Source of the DNA: Bacteroidales bacterium
GTDB taxonomy: Bacteria; Bacteroidota; Bacteroidia; Bacteroidales; SM23-62
Reading direction: 5' to 3'
Assembly: GCA_016783865.1 (NCBI GenBank)
Contig: JADHVS010000002.1
Span: 1 to 64,000 of the forward strand
DNA length: 64,000 bases
The translations under genes and the position numbers were made by a program. The notes beneath the pieces were generated by a model that was given only the letters and a program-made list of their open reading frames with translations, was not told the DNA's origin and made no database searches. Below are positions 16,664 to 25,607 of the stretch, piece by piece. Numbering within the stretch: position 1 is the first letter of the stretch; each line of letters starts with the position of its first letter.

Positions 16664-18490
16664 GTGAAAAAAATAATAACTACTCTTATGTTTGAAAATA
16701 AAAAAACAGCTATTTATTTCCACTGGCCTGAAAACCGGAATGGAAATGGTCTGGATTATTCAGACATATCTGCCTATGCCGGAAAGATGCAGGGAGTGTC
16801 AGTCATTTGGAATTCTTCGGATATTCCGTTAAATGACATTCAGGGCTTCTCAGAGAAAATCCGTGCAAAGGAGATCAAGCGCCTCATCCTGGCGGGCGAT
16901 CAACCTGGCCTTTACAAGAATTTCTTCACAAAGGCCATGGTGATGGCCAGTAATGATCCCGCTGATGTCAAACTATGCAGCTTCAACGAGATCAATGCCA
17001 CAAAACGTGAAGACACGGAACTCGCCAAGGCTTTGCTTGCCGCAGTTGCCCATGATATCGATTTCGAAAAGGCCCTACCCGCGCCTGAATACTCCGTTAA
17101 CCCCGATACCCTTGTGATCGGCGGCGGGATTGCAGGTATACAGGCATCGCTCGAGATCGCCGACAGTGGCAACAAGGTGTTCCTTCTCGAGAAGACCGGC
17201 ACCATCGGAGGCCACATGGCGACCTTCGACAAGACCTTCCCCACCTTGGATTGTGCGGCTTGTATCCTCACCCCTAAGATGGTGGAAATAGGCCAGCATG
17301 ACGATATAAATCTGCTTACATACTGCGAGGTACTCTCTGTATCTGGGGTTCCCGGGGACTACCACGTGAAGATACTTAAAAAAGCCCGCCGCGTGGACCT
17401 GGCGACATGTATCGGTTGCGGCAACTGCACCGCAAAGTGCCCCTCCGTAATTGAAAGCGAATTCGATTACGGCACCACAACCCGCAAAGCCATATACATA
17501 CCATTCCCACAGGCGGTCCCCAACAAGTATCTCATCGATGCAGAACATTGCAGATGGGTGCAGGAAAAGAAATGCGGTGTTTGCGTCAAAGCATGCCCCG
17601 TTGTCAATTGCATCAACCTCGATGAAAAGGACACTGAAATAGAGATTAAAGTTGGAAATATCATCGTCGCTGCCGGTTTCCGGGCCTTTGATGCCAAGAA
17701 GATCGAAGTCTTCGGTTACGGTAAGTATCCCAATGTGCTTACCAGCCTTGAGTTTGAAAGGCTCGTCAATGCTTCTGGCCCAACCGGCGGCAAGATCAAG
17801 TTACGCAGCCAGGATAAAAAAGGTAGGTGGGGTTTTTCACCCGACAGCGAAGAACCAAAGAGCATTGCACTCATCCATTGTATAGGCAGCCGTGATATTC
17901 ATTACAACAAATACTGCTCACGCGTTTGCTGCATGTATTCCTTAAAACTCGCGCATCTGGTGCATGAAAAACTGCCCAACGCTTCTGTTTACGAGTACTA
18001 TATCGATATGCGGGCCTTCGGCAAAGGTTATGAAGAGTTCTACAAGCGCATTCAGCACGAAGGGGTTCAGATTATACGCGGAAGGACCGCAAAGATCGAA
18101 GAGAAGAACGGCAAACTGCTGCTTCGCACTGAAGATATCTTACGCGACGACCTCATCGAACAGGAAGTCGACATGGCGATCTTAGCCGTCGGAATGGAAG
18201 CCCACGAAGATACCAAAAAACTCAGCGAAATGCTCGGTTTGAAAGTGTCGGACGAAGGCTGGCTGGTGGAGAGAAACAGCAACAGCGACCCGGTGGGTAC
18301 ATTTACCGCCGGTATTTGCATCGCGGGTGCCTGTCAGGGGCCAAAAGATATCCCTGACACCGTGGCACAGGCTTCTGCCGCTGCCGCGAAGGTGATCCAA
18401 AGCATTATAAAGGGCAAAATCAGCGCTTTCGACAAAAAGGTCAATATTGCTCAGGTAGAAGCAAATATCAAAGAACTTTCAACTTTATAA
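16664..18490 (+). CDS. HdrA-like flavoprotein 1 (QmoA-like), cluster 2
   Basis: A 608-residue HdrA homologue. The N-terminal 140 residues resemble the usual N-terminal domain but lack its CxCG cysteines. The FAD Rossmann motif VIGGGIAGIQASLEIAD lies near 148; a central ferredoxin insert follows, CIGCGNCTAKCP near 248 and CGVCVKACP near 303; then CIGSRD near 406, CSRVCC, the HdrA marker YIDMRAFGKGYEEFY, and GPKDIPDTVAQA. It has no C-terminal ferredoxin domain. The start is GTG 16664; ATG 16688 is an alternative in the same frame, as no clear ribosome-binding site decides. It begins the QmoC-like/HdrA/Mvh operon and likely holds FAD at a branch point between Mvh and the membrane subunit. Confidence 0.87.
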   Translation: MKKIITTLMFENKKTAIYFHWPENRNGNGLDYSDISAYAGKMQGVSVIWNSSDIPLNDIQGFSEKIRAKEIKRLILAGDQPGLYKNFFTKAMVMASNDPADVKLCSFNEINATKREDTELAKALLAAVAHDIDFEKALPAPEYSVNPDTLVIGGGIAGIQASLEIADSGNKVFLLEKTGTIGGHMATFDKTFPTLDCAACILTPKMVEIGQHDDINLLTYCEVLSVSGVPGDYHVKILKKARRVDLATCIGCGNCTAKCPSVIESEFDYGTTTRKAIYIPFPQAVPNKYLIDAEHCRWVQEKKCGVCVKACPVVNCINLDEKDTEIEIKVGNIIVAAGFRAFDAKKIEVFGYGKYPNVLTSLEFERLVNASGPTGGKIKLRSQDKKGRWGFSPDSEEPKSIALIHCIGSRDIHYNKYCSRVCCMYSLKLAHLVHEKLPNASVYEYYIDMRAFGKGYEEFYKRIQHEGVQIIRGRTAKIEEKNGKLLLRTEDILRDDLIEQEVDMAILAVGMEAHEDTKKLSEMLGLKVSDEGWLVERNSNSDPVGTFTAGICIAGACQGPKDIPDTVAQASAAAAKVIQSIIKGKISAFDKKVNIAQVEANIKELSTL

Positions 18491-18493
18491 TTT

Positions 18494-18498
18494 GGAGG
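18494..18498 (+). promoter_or_regulatory. Ribosome-binding site fixing the QmoC-like start
   Basis: GGAGG lies 8 bases before ATG 18507. It shows that the upstream in-frame TTG at 18492, which overlaps this site, is not the start. Confidence 0.7.
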
Positions 18499-18506
18499 AT
18501 AATCAA

Positions 18507-19658
18507 ATGAAAGAACGTATAGAACCCGGTTTAATCAATGACCTGAAAACTTACGGAGTGGATGTAGGGAACTGGAACGACTGCTTCCATTGCGGCAATT
18601 GCACCGCCCTCTGTCCGCTCACCGAAAAAGGGGTGTTGTTTCCCCGTAAACAAATAAGGCTGTTGCAAATCGGCCTGGAAAAGGACCTTACTTCCTCCAT
18701 TGAACCGTGGATGTGCTATTACTGCGGCGACTGCAGCAAGAGCTGCCCGAGGGATGCGAACCCCGGCGAACTCATGATGTCGCTCAGAAGGTGGCTCACT
18801 ACCGTTTACGACTGGACAGGGATAAGCAAACTGATCTATAAATCAAAAGCCCTCGAAATTGCCGCTATCATTGGAATTGCCATTGTAGTCGGTATTTTAT
18901 ATATCAGGTTCACGGCAAATCCTTTTATTAATACCCAGCAATACGTTGTAGACGGAAAAGTGATGATCAACGATCTTGCGCCGGCTTGGAAAATCCACAT
19001 CGGCGACTGGATTATGGCGGGTATGCTCGCATTCCTGCTGATCACCAATTTATTCAATATGTGGTACAAGGTCATTCTAAGAAACAAAGAACTAAAAGTG
19101 CCATTTTTCTTGTATTTCACAAGCGCTTTTTCCCTGGCATGGCATTTCATGACGCAAAGCCGGTTCAAGAAATGCGATAGTGATTCCCGCTTCTATTGGT
19201 TCATCCACCTCTTCCTTATGCTGAGTTATGTCATGCTCTTTACCATGATCGTATTTTTCCTTGAATGGTTCCAGACAAATGAAGTTCATGATTGGTGGCA
19301 TCCGCAACGTTTACTCGGTTATATCGCAACCATCGGGTTGTTCACCGGGATTATTTACTTCACCATAAAGCGCAGGAAAAAATCAAGGGAAGGCAGCAAA
19401 TATTCACATTATACCGACTGGACATTTCTTGTTTTACTTTTCTTGACAACGATAACAGGAATTCTTCTTCACTTCTTCAGAGTGACCGGAATGCCGGTGG
19501 CCACCTGGTTTACATACCTCATACACCTTATGGTATTAGTACCCATGCTTACCATCGAAGTGCCATTCTCAAAGTGGTCACATCTGGCTTACAGGCCTTT
19601 CGCTGTCTATTTTGCAAATGTCATTAAAGCGGCCAAAAAACGCCGTAGTAAAGTGTAA
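18507..19658 (+). CDS. QmoC-like HdrC/cytochrome b fusion, membrane subunit of cluster 2
   Basis: A 383-residue fusion of an HdrC-type iron-sulfur domain and a membrane domain. Two [4Fe-4S] motifs, CFHCGNCTALCP near residue 26 and CYYCGDCSKSCP near 70, are followed by about six or seven membrane helices (near 115-134, 168-187, 200-215, 228-252, 269-288, 305-324 and 333-350). Histidines inside helices (FIHLFL, GILLHFF, YLIHLM) are candidate haem b ligands. QmoC and HdrE/DsrM-type subunits have this plan and exchange electrons with menaquinone. The gene sits between two hdrA genes. No HdrB-type CCG domain is present, so a quinone rather than a disulfide is the likely partner. Confidence 0.88.
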   Translation: MKERIEPGLINDLKTYGVDVGNWNDCFHCGNCTALCPLTEKGVLFPRKQIRLLQIGLEKDLTSSIEPWMCYYCGDCSKSCPRDANPGELMMSLRRWLTTVYDWTGISKLIYKSKALEIAAIIGIAIVVGILYIRFTANPFINTQQYVVDGKVMINDLAPAWKIHIGDWIMAGMLAFLLITNLFNMWYKVILRNKELKVPFFLYFTSAFSLAWHFMTQSRFKKCDSDSRFYWFIHLFLMLSYVMLFTMIVFFLEWFQTNEVHDWWHPQRLLGYIATIGLFTGIIYFTIKRRKKSREGSKYSHYTDWTFLVLLFLTTITGILLHFFRVTGMPVATWFTYLIHLMVLVPMLTIEVPFSKWSHLAYRPFAVYFANVIKAAKKRRSKV

Positions 19659-19678
19659 ATTTTAATACATTCAACATT

Positions 19679-21424
19679 ATGGAAGAGAAAAGAATCGGAG
19701 TATATATTTGCTGGTGTGGCACCAACATCGCCCTCATGGTTGATGTGGAAGCCGTTGCCAAAGAGATATCCAAGTTACCTGATGTGGTTGTAGCAACAGA
19801 TTATAAATATATGTGTTCGGATCCCGGCCAGAACCTGATCATAAAAGATATCAAAGAAAACAATCTCAACCGCATCGTAGTCGCTGCATGCTCGCCGAGA
19901 ATGCATGAGCTTACCTTCAGGAAAGCCTTGCAGAAAGCGGGGATCAATCCATATTACTTTGAAATGTCAAATATCCGTGAACAGGATTCATGGGTGCATG
20001 TTGACAGGAAAGAAGCTACAAAAAAAGCCAAATCACTGGTCGCTGCCGCTGTCAACAGGGTAAGGTTGCATGAAGCGCTTGATTCCCGTTCGGTTGATGT
20101 CAACCCTGCGACGCTGGTTATTGGCGGAGGTATTTCGGGACTTACTGCTGCGTTCGAAATCGCCGATGCCGGCAAGAAAGTGTTCCTCGTTGAAAGAACA
20201 GCAAGAACGGGAGGCCATACGGCAGACATTGACCTGACCTTCCCATACATGAACAGTGCTTCACAGATGCTCGACCCCATCATAGACAGGGTTATGAAAA
20301 ATCCGCATATCGAGGTATTTCTCAATTCCGGGATAAAGGAAGTTTTCGGTTATATCGGGAACTTTGAGGCAATCGTTTATTCAAAAGACAGTAAAGAGAC
20401 GGCTATTAAATTCGGTAACATAATCATGGCAACAGGACTGAAAGCTTTCGATCCATCAGGCATGACAAATTACGGATACGGAAAATTACCGAATGTAATT
20501 ACTTCTTCGGAATTTGAAAAAATGTTAAAAAGCGGTAAGATCATTACCCGTGAAGGCGAAGAGCCCCAGCATGTAGCCATCATTCATTGTGTCGGCAGCA
20601 GAAACAAGAACCAGCATGAATACTGTTCGAGAATTTGCTGTATGACCGCATTAAAATATGCAAACCAGGTCCGGTCGGAATTGCCCAAAGCCAATATATT
20701 CGAGCTGTACGCCGATATGAGGGCATTCGCAAAAGGATGCGAGGAATTTTATACAATATCATCAAGAAGGAACATCAAATTCCTTATGTTCGACCAGGAA
20801 AACGATCTGCCAAAGATCGCAAAAGCCGGCAAGGATGATAAATGTGATATGCTGATCGAAATAAATGAAAAATTGTCGGGAAGGACATTTGATGTTCCTG
20901 CCGACCTCGTTATTTTGATGACGGCGATGGAAGCCCATGAGAATGTGAAGGACATGGCCCATGCGGTCGGGATAAGCATATGCGGCAACCAGTTCTTTAT
21001 CGAAAAGCATCCCAAGCTCGACCCGGTTGCCACCACTACAAATGGAGTTTACATTGTCGGCGGTTGCCAGGCTCCCAAGGATATTCCCGATTCCGTAGTT
21101 CAGGCTAAAGCAGCTGCAGCGAGAATACTCGCCACCATCGCCAAAGGCTCCGTCCAGATGGAAGTTATAACAGCACATGTGAATGAAGAGATTTGCTGCG
21201 GTTGCCAGACATGCCTCAATGTATGCCCTTACACTGCCATCAGTTACGATGCAGAAAAGAAAATATCGGTCGTTAATGAAATCCTCTGCAAGGGTTGCGG
21301 AACCTGCGGGGCAAGCTGTCCCACAGGCGCGATCAGGTGCAGGCATTTTACCGACGAACAGATACTCTCTCAGATTGAAGGTCTGATGCAAATGTCATTA
21401 ATGTTAGAAAAAGAGGAGGTTTAA
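19679..21424 (+). CDS. HdrA-like flavoprotein 2 (QmoB-like), cluster 2
   Basis: A 581-residue HdrA homologue with cofactor content complementary to the first. The N-terminus has the intact CWCGTNI motif (residues 11-17) and ACSPRMHE; the Rossmann motif VIGGGISGLTAAFEIAD lies near 143; CVGSRNK near 305, CSRICC and YADMRAFAKGCEEFY follow. The central ferredoxin insert is missing. The C-terminus has two [4Fe-4S] motifs, CCGCQTCLNVCP near 506 and CKGCGTCGASCP near 538. Known QmoB proteins end in a fused MvhD domain; here MvhD is a separate gene 3 bases downstream. It probably receives electrons from MvhD. Confidence 0.88.
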   Translation: MEEKRIGVYICWCGTNIALMVDVEAVAKEISKLPDVVVATDYKYMCSDPGQNLIIKDIKENNLNRIVVAACSPRMHELTFRKALQKAGINPYYFEMSNIREQDSWVHVDRKEATKKAKSLVAAAVNRVRLHEALDSRSVDVNPATLVIGGGISGLTAAFEIADAGKKVFLVERTARTGGHTADIDLTFPYMNSASQMLDPIIDRVMKNPHIEVFLNSGIKEVFGYIGNFEAIVYSKDSKETAIKFGNIIMATGLKAFDPSGMTNYGYGKLPNVITSSEFEKMLKSGKIITREGEEPQHVAIIHCVGSRNKNQHEYCSRICCMTALKYANQVRSELPKANIFELYADMRAFAKGCEEFYTISSRRNIKFLMFDQENDLPKIAKAGKDDKCDMLIEINEKLSGRTFDVPADLVILMTAMEAHENVKDMAHAVGISICGNQFFIEKHPKLDPVATTTNGVYIVGGCQAPKDIPDSVVQAKAAAARILATIAKGSVQMEVITAHVNEEICCGCQTCLNVCPYTAISYDAEKKISVVNEILCKGCGTCGASCPTGAIRCRHFTDEQILSQIEGLMQMSLMLEKEEV

Positions 21425-21427
21425 ATT

Positions 21428-21856
21428 ATGAGCTACAATCCAACAATTGTTGCGTTTTTATGCAATTGGTGTTCTTACACCGGTGCTGATCTTGCCGGAA
21501 CATCGAGAATGAAATATGCTCAGAATATCCGGGTGGTGAGGGTGATGTGCTCAGGACGAATTGAGCCCACCTTTGTACTTAAATCCTTCAGGGAAGGCGC
21601 CGATGCCGTATTGATCTGCGGTTGCCATCCGGGCGATTGCCACTACCACGAAGGTAATTATAAATGCATGCGCAGATATCATTTATTGCAGAAGTACATC
21701 CAACAAATGGGTATCGAAAAAGACCGGCTGCGCCTGGAATGGGTAAGCGCCAGTGAGGGCAAACAGTTTGCTGAACTGGTCGACTCGATGACTGCCAGGA
21801 TCATCGAACTCGGTCCCAGTAAAATCAAAGAGGTAGTAGAAACATTAGCAATATAA
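21428..21856 (+). CDS. mvhD: MvhD-type [2Fe-2S] subunit, cluster 2
   Basis: A 142-residue paralogue of the 4882 gene. Cysteines are at [15 protein letters not shown] (near 11-25), VMCSGRIEP (near 42) and [15 protein letters not shown] (near 70-84). A strong GAGGAGG ribosome-binding site overlaps the end of the upstream hdrA. It links the MvhG clusters to HdrA in the known MvhAGD-HdrABC complexes. Here the partner is likely the second HdrA, whose stop codon is only 3 bases away. Confidence 0.92.
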   Translation: MSYNPTIVAFLCNWCSYTGADLAGTSRMKYAQNIRVVRVMCSGRIEPTFVLKSFREGADAVLICGCHPGDCHYHEGNYKCMRRYHLLQKYIQQMGIEKDRLRLEWVSASEGKQFAELVDSMTARIIELGPSKIKEVVETLAI

Positions 21857-21862
21857 AAGACC

Positions 21863-22846
21863 ATGAAAGAAGAGACTTCGACCAAACCGAAACTAAAGTT
21901 AGCCATTTACTGGGGAGCTGCCTGCGGCGGATGCTGTGTTTCGGTGCTGGATGTCCATGAAAAACTCCTGGATGTCATTGCAGTAGCTGATCTCGTTTTC
22001 TGGCCCATTGCCCTGGATACGAAGTACAAAGATGTCGAGGCGTGGCCGGATAAGTACATAGATGTCACCCTGTTTAACGGGGCTGTGAGAAACAGTGAAA
22101 ATGAACATCTTGCGAAACTCCTGAGAAAAAAATCAAAAGTACTCGTCGCCTATGGCTCCTGCGCACACATGGGAGGGATCCCGGGACTGGCAAACTTTAC
22201 GACCAAAGAGGCCATTTTTAAACGGATTTATGAAGACAGTGAATCCACGGTGAACCCGGAAAAGATCCACCCGCAGCCTCACTATGAAGTGAAAGAGGGA
22301 ATCCTGGAAATCCCGGTCTTTTACAACGACGTCAGAAGTCTCGGGCAGGTAGTGGATGTCGACTATTTTCTGCCGGGTTGCCCGCCACAGACAGAACGGT
22401 TGCTGGAGGTATTTATGGCCATTGTATCCGGCGCCCAGTTACCTCCGAAAGGATCGGTGGTCGGCGCTTCGGAAAAAACGCAGTGTGATGAGTGCAAACG
22501 CACGAAAACCGAAAACAAAAAGGTCAAGCGGTTTTTCCGTCCGATTGATATCGTTGACGATGGGGAGACCTGCTTTCTGGAGCAGGGTGTCATCTGCATG
22601 GGACCCGCTACACGGGCCGGGTGTGGTGTCAGGTGTATCGTCGGGAATGCTCCATGCCGGGGTTGCTACGGCCCTCCTGAAGGAGTTTCCGATCCCGGCG
22701 CCAAGATGCTCTCGGCAATAGCCACGATGATCGACTCCAATAATGACGACGAGATCGAAAAAGTGGTCGAGAATATCGATGACCCTGCCGGTACATTCTA
22801 CCGTTTTAGTTTACCTGCATCAATATTAAGGAGGACAATCGTATGA
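21863..22846 (+). CDS. mvhG: [NiFe] hydrogenase small subunit MvhG, cluster 2
   Basis: The 327-residue small subunit. Cluster ligands are AACGGCCVSVLD near residue 20, GSCAHMGGIPG near 96, PGCPPQTERLL near 173, and the C-terminal CFLEQGVICMGPATRAGC and NAPCRGCYGPP. There is no Tat signal. The stop overlaps the large-subunit start by 4 bases (ATGA). It is clearly diverged from the cluster 1 small subunit and is richer in G+C at third positions, so the clusters are old paralogues or have separate origins rather than a recent duplication. Confidence 0.93.
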   Translation: MKEETSTKPKLKLAIYWGAACGGCCVSVLDVHEKLLDVIAVADLVFWPIALDTKYKDVEAWPDKYIDVTLFNGAVRNSENEHLAKLLRKKSKVLVAYGSCAHMGGIPGLANFTTKEAIFKRIYEDSESTVNPEKIHPQPHYEVKEGILEIPVFYNDVRSLGQVVDVDYFLPGCPPQTERLLEVFMAIVSGAQLPPKGSVVGASEKTQCDECKRTKTENKKVKRFFRPIDIVDDGETCFLEQGVICMGPATRAGCGVRCIVGNAPCRGCYGPPEGVSDPGAKMLSAIATMIDSNNDDEIEKVVENIDDPAGTFYRFSLPASILRRTIV

Positions 22847-24306
22847 GACGTATTACAATTGACCCGATAACCAGACTCGAAGGCCATGGGAAGATTGAGA
22901 TCTTTCTGAATGATGACGGAGGGGTGGAGAATGTTTACTTCCAGGTCCCCGAATTACGGGGTTTCGAACAGTTCTGCGTAGGACGCCCGGTGGAGGAGTT
23001 ATCCCAGATCGTCACCAAGATCTGTGGTGTATGCCCCGGCTGTCACCATATGGCCAGCGGAAAAGCGGCAGATGCAGTATATGGGGTTGAACCGCCCCCA
23101 ACAGCCAGAAAACTCCGGGAGCTTTTTTATATGGCTCATTTCATGCATAGCCATATTGCCCACTTTTATGCCCTGGCTGCACCCGACTTCGTAGTTGGTC
23201 CCACTGCCGATCCATCCGTGAGGAACATCATCGGCGTGATTGAAAAGGTTGGAATCCCAATTGGAAGTGAGGTGATTAAGCAACGCCGTATCGCCCAGGA
23301 GATCCAGGCTCTGATTGGTGGACATCAGACCCATGTAGTGATGAATCTGCCCGGAGGCGTTAGAAAAGGAATTACATGTGAACAACGTGACGACATAGTT
23401 AATAAGGCTGAAGGGTTTGTCGATTTCGCCAAGTTCAGCATGAACCTCTTCAAAGATGTTGTCCTTGGAAATAAAACATATGTGGATATTATCCTGAACG
23501 GCCCGTATGCACTGAAGATCCACTCGATGGGACTAGTTGACAAACAAAACCATGTCAATTTTTACGATGGAAAGGTGCGGGTAGTAGATACCAATGGAAA
23601 AGAGCTCTTCAAATACGGACCCAATGAATACCTGAACTATGTGGCAGAACATGTCGAACCCTGGAGTTATCTCAAATTTCCGTACCTCAAAACCATTGGC
23701 TGGAAAGGATTCGTGGAGGGGCAGGAGTCAGGCGTCTACCACGCTACTCCGCTTTCGCGCCTCAACGCAGCGGACGGGATGGCCACTCCGATCGCCCAGG
23801 AAGAGTACGAATTCATGTACAAGACCTTGGGGGGCAAACCGGTCCATAACACGCTGGCGATGCACTGGGCCCGGCTGGTTGAATTGATCTACTCTGCCGA
23901 ACACTGCCTGGAACTGGCTCAGGATCCTGAGATTGTCGGAACGAAACTGCGAGCCCCGCTCGACAAAGTCCCGTCGGAAGGAGTCGGCATCGTGGAAGCT
24001 CAACGGGGAACGCTAACTCACCATTACTGGACCGACGAGAAGGGGATCGTAACCAAGGTCAACATCATCGTCGGAACCACCAACAATAACGCCCCTATCT
24101 GCATGTCGATCAAAAAAGCAGCGGAAGGACTGATAACCAAGGATGCCGAGATAACGGAAGGGACCCTGAACATGATCGAGATGGCGTTCCGGGCTTATGA
24201 TCCCTGCTTCTCCTGTGCTACCCATTCCCTGCCCGGACAGATGAGGATGGAACTGGTGATTAAAGATACTGATGGAAAAACAATCCGAACGGTCAAAAGA
24301 TCCTAG
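22843..24306 (+). CDS. mvhA: [NiFe] hydrogenase large subunit MvhA, cluster 2
   Basis: The 487-residue catalytic subunit. Ni ligands are ICGVCPGCHH near residue 60 and DPCFSCATH near 452, with a tail of about 27 residues after the histidine for maturation cleavage. The ribosome-binding site is AAGGAGG before the ATG, overlapping the small-subunit stop. Group 3c features match the cluster 1 subunit (for example the HVEPWSYLKFPYLK region corresponds to HVEPWTYMKFPYMK). The protease gene follows after one base. Confidence 0.93.
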   Translation: MRRITIDPITRLEGHGKIEIFLNDDGGVENVYFQVPELRGFEQFCVGRPVEELSQIVTKICGVCPGCHHMASGKAADAVYGVEPPPTARKLRELFYMAHFMHSHIAHFYALAAPDFVVGPTADPSVRNIIGVIEKVGIPIGSEVIKQRRIAQEIQALIGGHQTHVVMNLPGGVRKGITCEQRDDIVNKAEGFVDFAKFSMNLFKDVVLGNKTYVDIILNGPYALKIHSMGLVDKQNHVNFYDGKVRVVDTNGKELFKYGPNEYLNYVAEHVEPWSYLKFPYLKTIGWKGFVEGQESGVYHATPLSRLNAADGMATPIAQEEYEFMYKTLGGKPVHNTLAMHWARLVELIYSAEHCLELAQDPEIVGTKLRAPLDKVPSEGVGIVEAQRGTLTHHYWTDEKGIVTKVNIIVGTTNNNAPICMSIKKAAEGLITKDAEITEGTLNMIEMAFRAYDPCFSCATHSLPGQMRMELVIKDTDGKTIRTVKRS

Positions 24307-24307
24307 G

Positions 24308-24796
24308 ATGCCGTTGAACAAAACTGTTTTGGTCCTGGGTATAGGCAACGACATTCTTACAGATGATGGGATCGGACCACGGATTGTTCGGCAATTAGAG
24401 AAGGACACTCCTCCTTCTCTTTTTGCTTTTCAAACAGCCACAGTGGGAGGATTGGAGATCCTGGAGATGATCACAGGGTACCGGGAGGTGCTCTTCATCG
24501 ATGCCATCAAGACGCGGGATGGCATACCGGGCACCATTTATTACCTTACTCCTGAGAGTTTCAAAGAGACCCTTCACCTGACCAACCTCCACGATATCAA
24601 CTTCCTCAATGCCCTGAAACTGGGTGAAAAGCTACACATGGAGATGCCTGAGCAAATCCGGATCATCGCGATCGAGATCGTCGAAGATCTGGAGTTTAGT
24701 GAACACTTCAGTCCGCAGATCCGGGAGAAATACCCGGAGATCCTGGCCGAGGTCAGGGGCTACCTCCAACGCCTCATAAAGGGAGCTTGTTGCTAG
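24308..24796 (+). CDS. [NiFe] hydrogenase maturation endopeptidase, cluster 2
   Basis: About 162 residues, HycI/HyaD superfamily. The metal-sensing motif is VLGIGNDILTDDGIGPRIV (N-terminal), followed by LFIDAIKTRDG with the second acidic ligand near residue 60, and HLTNLHDINFL with candidate His ligands near 93-97. I chose ATG 24308, one base after the mvhA stop; the longer reading from 24272 would overlap the large subunit. It should process the MvhA of cluster 2. It ends at the start of a short-repeat region and closes the operon. Confidence 0.88.
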   Translation: MPLNKTVLVLGIGNDILTDDGIGPRIVRQLEKDTPPSLFAFQTATVGGLEILEMITGYREVLFIDAIKTRDGIPGTIYYLTPESFKETLHLTNLHDINFLNALKLGEKLHMEMPEQIRIIAIEIVEDLEFSEHFSPQIREKYPEILAEVRGYLQRLIKGACC

Positions 24797-24834
24797 TTGC
24801 TTGTTGGTAGTTGCTGGTTGCTGGTTGCTGGTTA
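24787..24834. repeat. Short tandem GTTGCTG-type repeat after the protease gene
   Basis: Imperfect heptamer copies (GTTGCTA, GTTGCTT, then GTTGCTG three times) start inside the last codons of the protease gene. The rest of 24840-25010 has a pyrimidine-rich run (TCCTCATCCCTCATTTCTCA-like, about 24868-24930) and no gene. Similar short arrays follow other genes in this window. Confidence 0.7.
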
Positions 24835-25032
24835 TATGGTGATAGAGTACCGTGGTGCCATGGTATTATTCCTCATCCCTCATTTCTCATTCCTCATTTT
24901 CTTCTTCCCTCTTCCTTCTCCCCCCTTCCCTATTACTTGTACTGTTAATTTTTTCACATTTAAACTAAACATGCCTGTTAATACAACATAAAACCAGATT
25001 AACTATATAATATTTACTATTTTTGCGTTCCA

Positions 25033-25068
25033 TTTGTTATTTTATTAACAAAACAAATCATAATTTTG
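25033..25068 (+). promoter_or_regulatory. Candidate promoter of the hydCBA operon
   Basis: TAATTTTG (25061-25068) fits the -7 element TAnnTTTG and a TTTG lies at 25033-25036. The 24-base gap is a few bases longer than at the rplS promoter (18). A second -7-like box, TATTTTTG, is at 25018-25025. The Rex-type palindrome lies between the two elements and overlaps the TTTG, a repressing position. Confidence 0.5.
25034..25051. promoter_or_regulatory. Rex-type operator before hydCBA
   Basis: TTGTTATTTTATTAACAA is an 18-base near-perfect palindrome (one mismatch) with the Rex plan TTGTnnn-N4-nnnACAA. Rex is a repressor released by NADH, and a rex gene is at 32539 in this window. The site lies 67 bases before the hydC start. 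A related box is found at 32453-32470. Confidence 0.7.
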
Positions 25069-25117
25069 CGCAAAAATTCAAGATCCCCTGATTCTACCTA
25101 CCATAAATCACGTAAAT

Positions 25118-25585
25118 ATGACAGCAAACGAACATCTGATCAGGGATTTAGTGGATAAATACGGCAGAAGCCGGACGGCGTTGATACCGATTCTGCAAGG
25201 GGTTGTTGAGGTAAAAAACTTCATTTCAGACTCCGATATGACCGAGATTGCCAAAGAGCTGGATCTTTCAGCTGCCCAGGTATATGGAACGGCTACATTT
25301 TACTCGTTCCTTTCTACCAAACCACTAGGCAAGTATGTGATTCGTGTCTGCAAAACCATCACCTGCGACATGCATGGTAAAAAACAGATCGTACAAACGA
25401 TCGAAGAGATGTTAAAGGTGAAGGCCGGAGAGACCACCCCCAATAAAAAGTTTTCCCTGCTGGAGACCAACTGTCTCGGCTGGTGCCATGAAGGTCCGGC
25501 TATGCTGATCAACGAGAAACCTTATACAGGTCTCACCCCGGAGCGGGTTCACGACATCATCAGCGAGTACATCAATCAGTCATAA
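25118..25585 (+). CDS. hydC: HydC/NuoE-like [2Fe-2S] subunit of trimeric [FeFe] hydrogenase
   Basis: A 155-residue thioredoxin-like [2Fe-2S] protein of the NuoE family. Ligands are CKTITC near residues 78-83 and CLGWC near 118-122; the N-terminal helical domain has the usual LIPILQGVVEVKNFIS. It is the first gene of an operon with a NuoF-like and an [FeFe] hydrogenase gene, the HydABC/Hnd arrangement. In known enzymes it mediates electron flow within the NADH module. The start ATG lacks a Shine-Dalgarno sequence, as is common in Bacteroidetes, whereas the next gene has one. Confidence 0.92.
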   Translation: MTANEHLIRDLVDKYGRSRTALIPILQGVVEVKNFISDSDMTEIAKELDLSAAQVYGTATFYSFLSTKPLGKYVIRVCKTITCDMHGKKQIVQTIEEMLKVKAGETTPNKKFSLLETNCLGWCHEGPAMLINEKPYTGLTPERVHDIISEYINQS

Positions 25586-25607
25586 CACGAATAAAGGAGA
25601 TAATCCT

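Noticed and set aside
24797..24991. 64-codon frame after the second protease
   Set aside because: Low-complexity Leu/Pro/Phe product from the GTTGCTG repeat and the pyrimidine run; no family features.
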